Positions 13,451 to 14,604 of a stretch of 14,604 nucleotides of DNA are shown here, piece after piece. Made by a program: the position numbers and the translations under genes. Below the pieces are notes generated by a model. The model did not search any database. It was not told where the DNA came from and saw nothing but the letters and a program-made list of their open reading frames with translations. Position 1 is the first letter of the stretch. The number at the start of each line of letters is the position of its first letter. The stretch covers positions 1-14,604 of the forward strand of contig DIYZ01000233.1 in the NCBI GenBank assembly GCA_002427845.1, read 5' to 3'. Origin of the DNA: Chloracidobacterium sp. UBA6041 (GTDB lineage Bacteria > Acidobacteriota > Blastocatellia > Pyrinomonadales > Pyrinomonadaceae).

Positions 13451-14548
13451 ATGCCTTCAAAAACACCGCAAAAGCGAACGGCCCGAATGACACCGGGAGC
13501 CGCCAGCACGAAGCGGCGCGCTGCAATTGAAAAGCGGCCGCGCGCGGCGACGCTCGTTACCGGGGGCACAGGTTTTCTCGGCTCGCATTTGGTCCGGCAA
13601 CTTGTCGCGGATGGCGCCAGGGACATCCGCGTGATGGCGACATCCATTCCCGACTGGCTCGTCGATTTGGGCGTGGAAACCTTTGAAGGATCGATCACCA
13701 AAGAGAGTGACGTCAAGCACGCCGTTGAAGGCATCAAGGAAATCTATCATCTGGCCGGCAGGGTTTCGCGCGAGCGTGATGACGCGCGCGCGATGTATAA
13801 GGTCCACGTCGATGGCACACGCCTGTTGTGTGACGCAGCAAAAGCGGCAGACGTAAAAAGCATAGTACTCGCCTCCACAAGCGGCACGATTGCAGTAACT
13901 GAAGACGGCGAAGTCGTCCCTGATGAATCTTATCCACCACCTCTGGATATCATTTCGCGCTGGCCCTACTACGCCAGCAAGACTTACCAGGAGATGGCGG
14001 CGCTCGAACGTTTCAATGGCAAAGGGTTGCGCCTTGTGATTATGAATCCGAGCCTGCTGCTCGGGCCGGGCGATGAACGCTTGAGCTCAAGCAAAATTAT
14101 TCTGGACTTTATGGCGCGCAAAATTGCTGCCGTGCCAACGGGTGGTTTGAGTTTCGTCGATGTGCGCGACGCGGCGAAAGCGTTTCGCGTGGCAATGAAG
14201 AAAGGCCGCCATGGCGAGCGCTATTTGATGGGCGCGGCGAATTGGACCTTCGACAGATTTTTTGGCCGGCTGGCGCGACTGACGAAAATCGCCGCCCCCC
14301 GAATTGCCTTACCTGCAAAAGTGATCGTTACCGGTTCCAGGATTGTTGATTCCCTCTTCAAACAATGGAAATTCGCTTCTCCCGTTGAGCCCGGCGCAAT
14401 CGAGATGGCGCAGTATTTTTGGTATCTCAACTGCGGCAAGGCCGCTCGCGAGTTGGCTTTCAAGCCCCGCGATCCGGGCGAAACCCTGCACGAGACAGTT
14501 ACCTACCTACGTGAGAATTTTCTCGGCGGCGACGCTTTTGGTAAATAA
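13451..14548 (+). CDS. NAD(P)-dependent epimerase/dehydratase, HpnA / dihydroflavonol-reductase-like extended SDR
   Basis: This 365-residue protein is a complete extended short-chain dehydrogenase. After a basic, disordered-looking N-terminus of about 32 residues comes the Rossmann motif VTGGTGFLGSHL (36-47). Catalytic residues are the Ser/Thr cluster LASTSGT (140-146) and Y173/K177 in WPYYASK. IMNPSLLLGPGD (197-208) is the substrate-side block typical of the family. The sequence pattern, including YKVHVDGTR (116-124), VDVRDAAKAF (236-245) and GERYLMGAANWTF (255-267), resembles hopanoid-associated HpnA and dihydroflavonol 4-reductases. The likely reaction is NAD(P)H-linked oxidation, reduction or epimerisation of a sugar or lipid intermediate. 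Being same-strand with the acyl-reductase fusion suggests an ether- or glyco-lipid step; this is inference. No ribosome site is visible before ATG 13451, where the cassette's right arm ends; ATG 13487 is an alternative start. The 56 bases after the stop contain no recognisable gene. Confidence 0.88.
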   Translation: MPSKTPQKRTARMTPGAASTKRRAAIEKRPRAATLVTGGTGFLGSHLVRQLVADGARDIRVMATSIPDWLVDLGVETFEGSITKESDVKHAVEGIKEIYHLAGRVSRERDDARAMYKVHVDGTRLLCDAAKAADVKSIVLASTSGTIAVTEDGEVVPDESYPPPLDIISRWPYYASKTYQEMAALERFNGKGLRLVIMNPSLLLGPGDERLSSSKIILDFMARKIAAVPTGGLSFVDVRDAAKAFRVAMKKGRHGERYLMGAANWTFDRFFGRLARLTKIAAPRIALPAKVIVTGSRIVDSLFKQWKFASPVEPGAIEMAQYFWYLNCGKAARELAFKPRDPGETLHETVTYLRENFLGGDAFGK

Positions 14549-14604
14549 AGAAAGGGGTAAAGTGGAACGGGTGTCCACTGCCCACCGCTCGCTGCTTACC
14601 GCTC

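Noticed and set aside
14561..14579. Small hairpin AGTGGA/TCCACT after the SDR gene as a terminator
   Set aside because: The stem has six pairs and no T run follows it within the window.
14583..14604. Possible 14-base tandem repeat at the right edge (ACCGCTC recurs)
   Set aside because: Only one unit plus seven bases are visible before the window ends, too little to call.

Overview
The window looks like chromosomal DNA of an Acidobacteriota member, most likely Blastocatellia (subdivision 4). This is inferred, not proven, from a UPF0182 giant membrane protein, an exported aminopeptidase P, a stand-alone four-helix-bundle (S23-type) gene in tandem-repeat arms, several families of short palindromic repeats, and an ElbD-like ether-lipid megaenzyme, a lipid class known from subdivision 4. 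GC content is moderate and coding density high. No rRNA, tRNA, CRISPR array or phage gene was seen.

Left part (1-2917). A CoxG-like SRPBCC gene on the plus strand is probably the tail of a molybdenum-hydroxylase (CO dehydrogenase-type) operon lying to the left. It converges on a minus-strand pair: a small Lys/Arg/Pro-rich protein of unknown function, then an exported M24B aminopeptidase P. The convergent gap holds a 17-bp tandem duplication and a GC palindrome followed by T residues that probably terminates transcription. About 200 bp with a TATAAT on the minus strand separates this pair from a divergent gene.

Middle part (2918-6088). A single long UPF0182 membrane protein is followed by 276 bp without a gene.

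Right part (6089-14548). Five plus-strand genes run in one direction: a SerB-like HAD-IB phosphatase, a LarA-like (DUF2088) protein, a 1472-residue fusion enzyme, a small four-helix-bundle protein, and an HpnA-like extended SDR. The fusion enzyme reads fatty acyl reductase, AMP-dependent acyl ligase, acyl carrier domain, PlsC acyltransferase. This is the kind of multifunctional enzyme described for myxobacterial ether lipids (ElbD). Leaving out the four-helix-bundle gene, the other four look like a lipid-biosynthesis operon. The fusion would activate, reduce and transfer acyl chains, the HAD would remove a phosphate, and the SDR would act on a sugar or lipid oxo/hydroxyl group. The LarA-like step is unexplained.

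The operon is punctuated by repeats at every junction: a 72-bp palindrome after the HAD, a 60-bp palindrome after the LarA-like gene, and a cassette bounded by a perfect 23-bp inverted repeat made of heptamers after the fusion gene. These repeats also create false upstream start codons, so the starts given here were moved downstream of them. The two best leads are the ElbD-like cluster with its LarA-like partner, and the repeat-bounded S23 cassette that supplies the stop codon of the megaenzyme gene.
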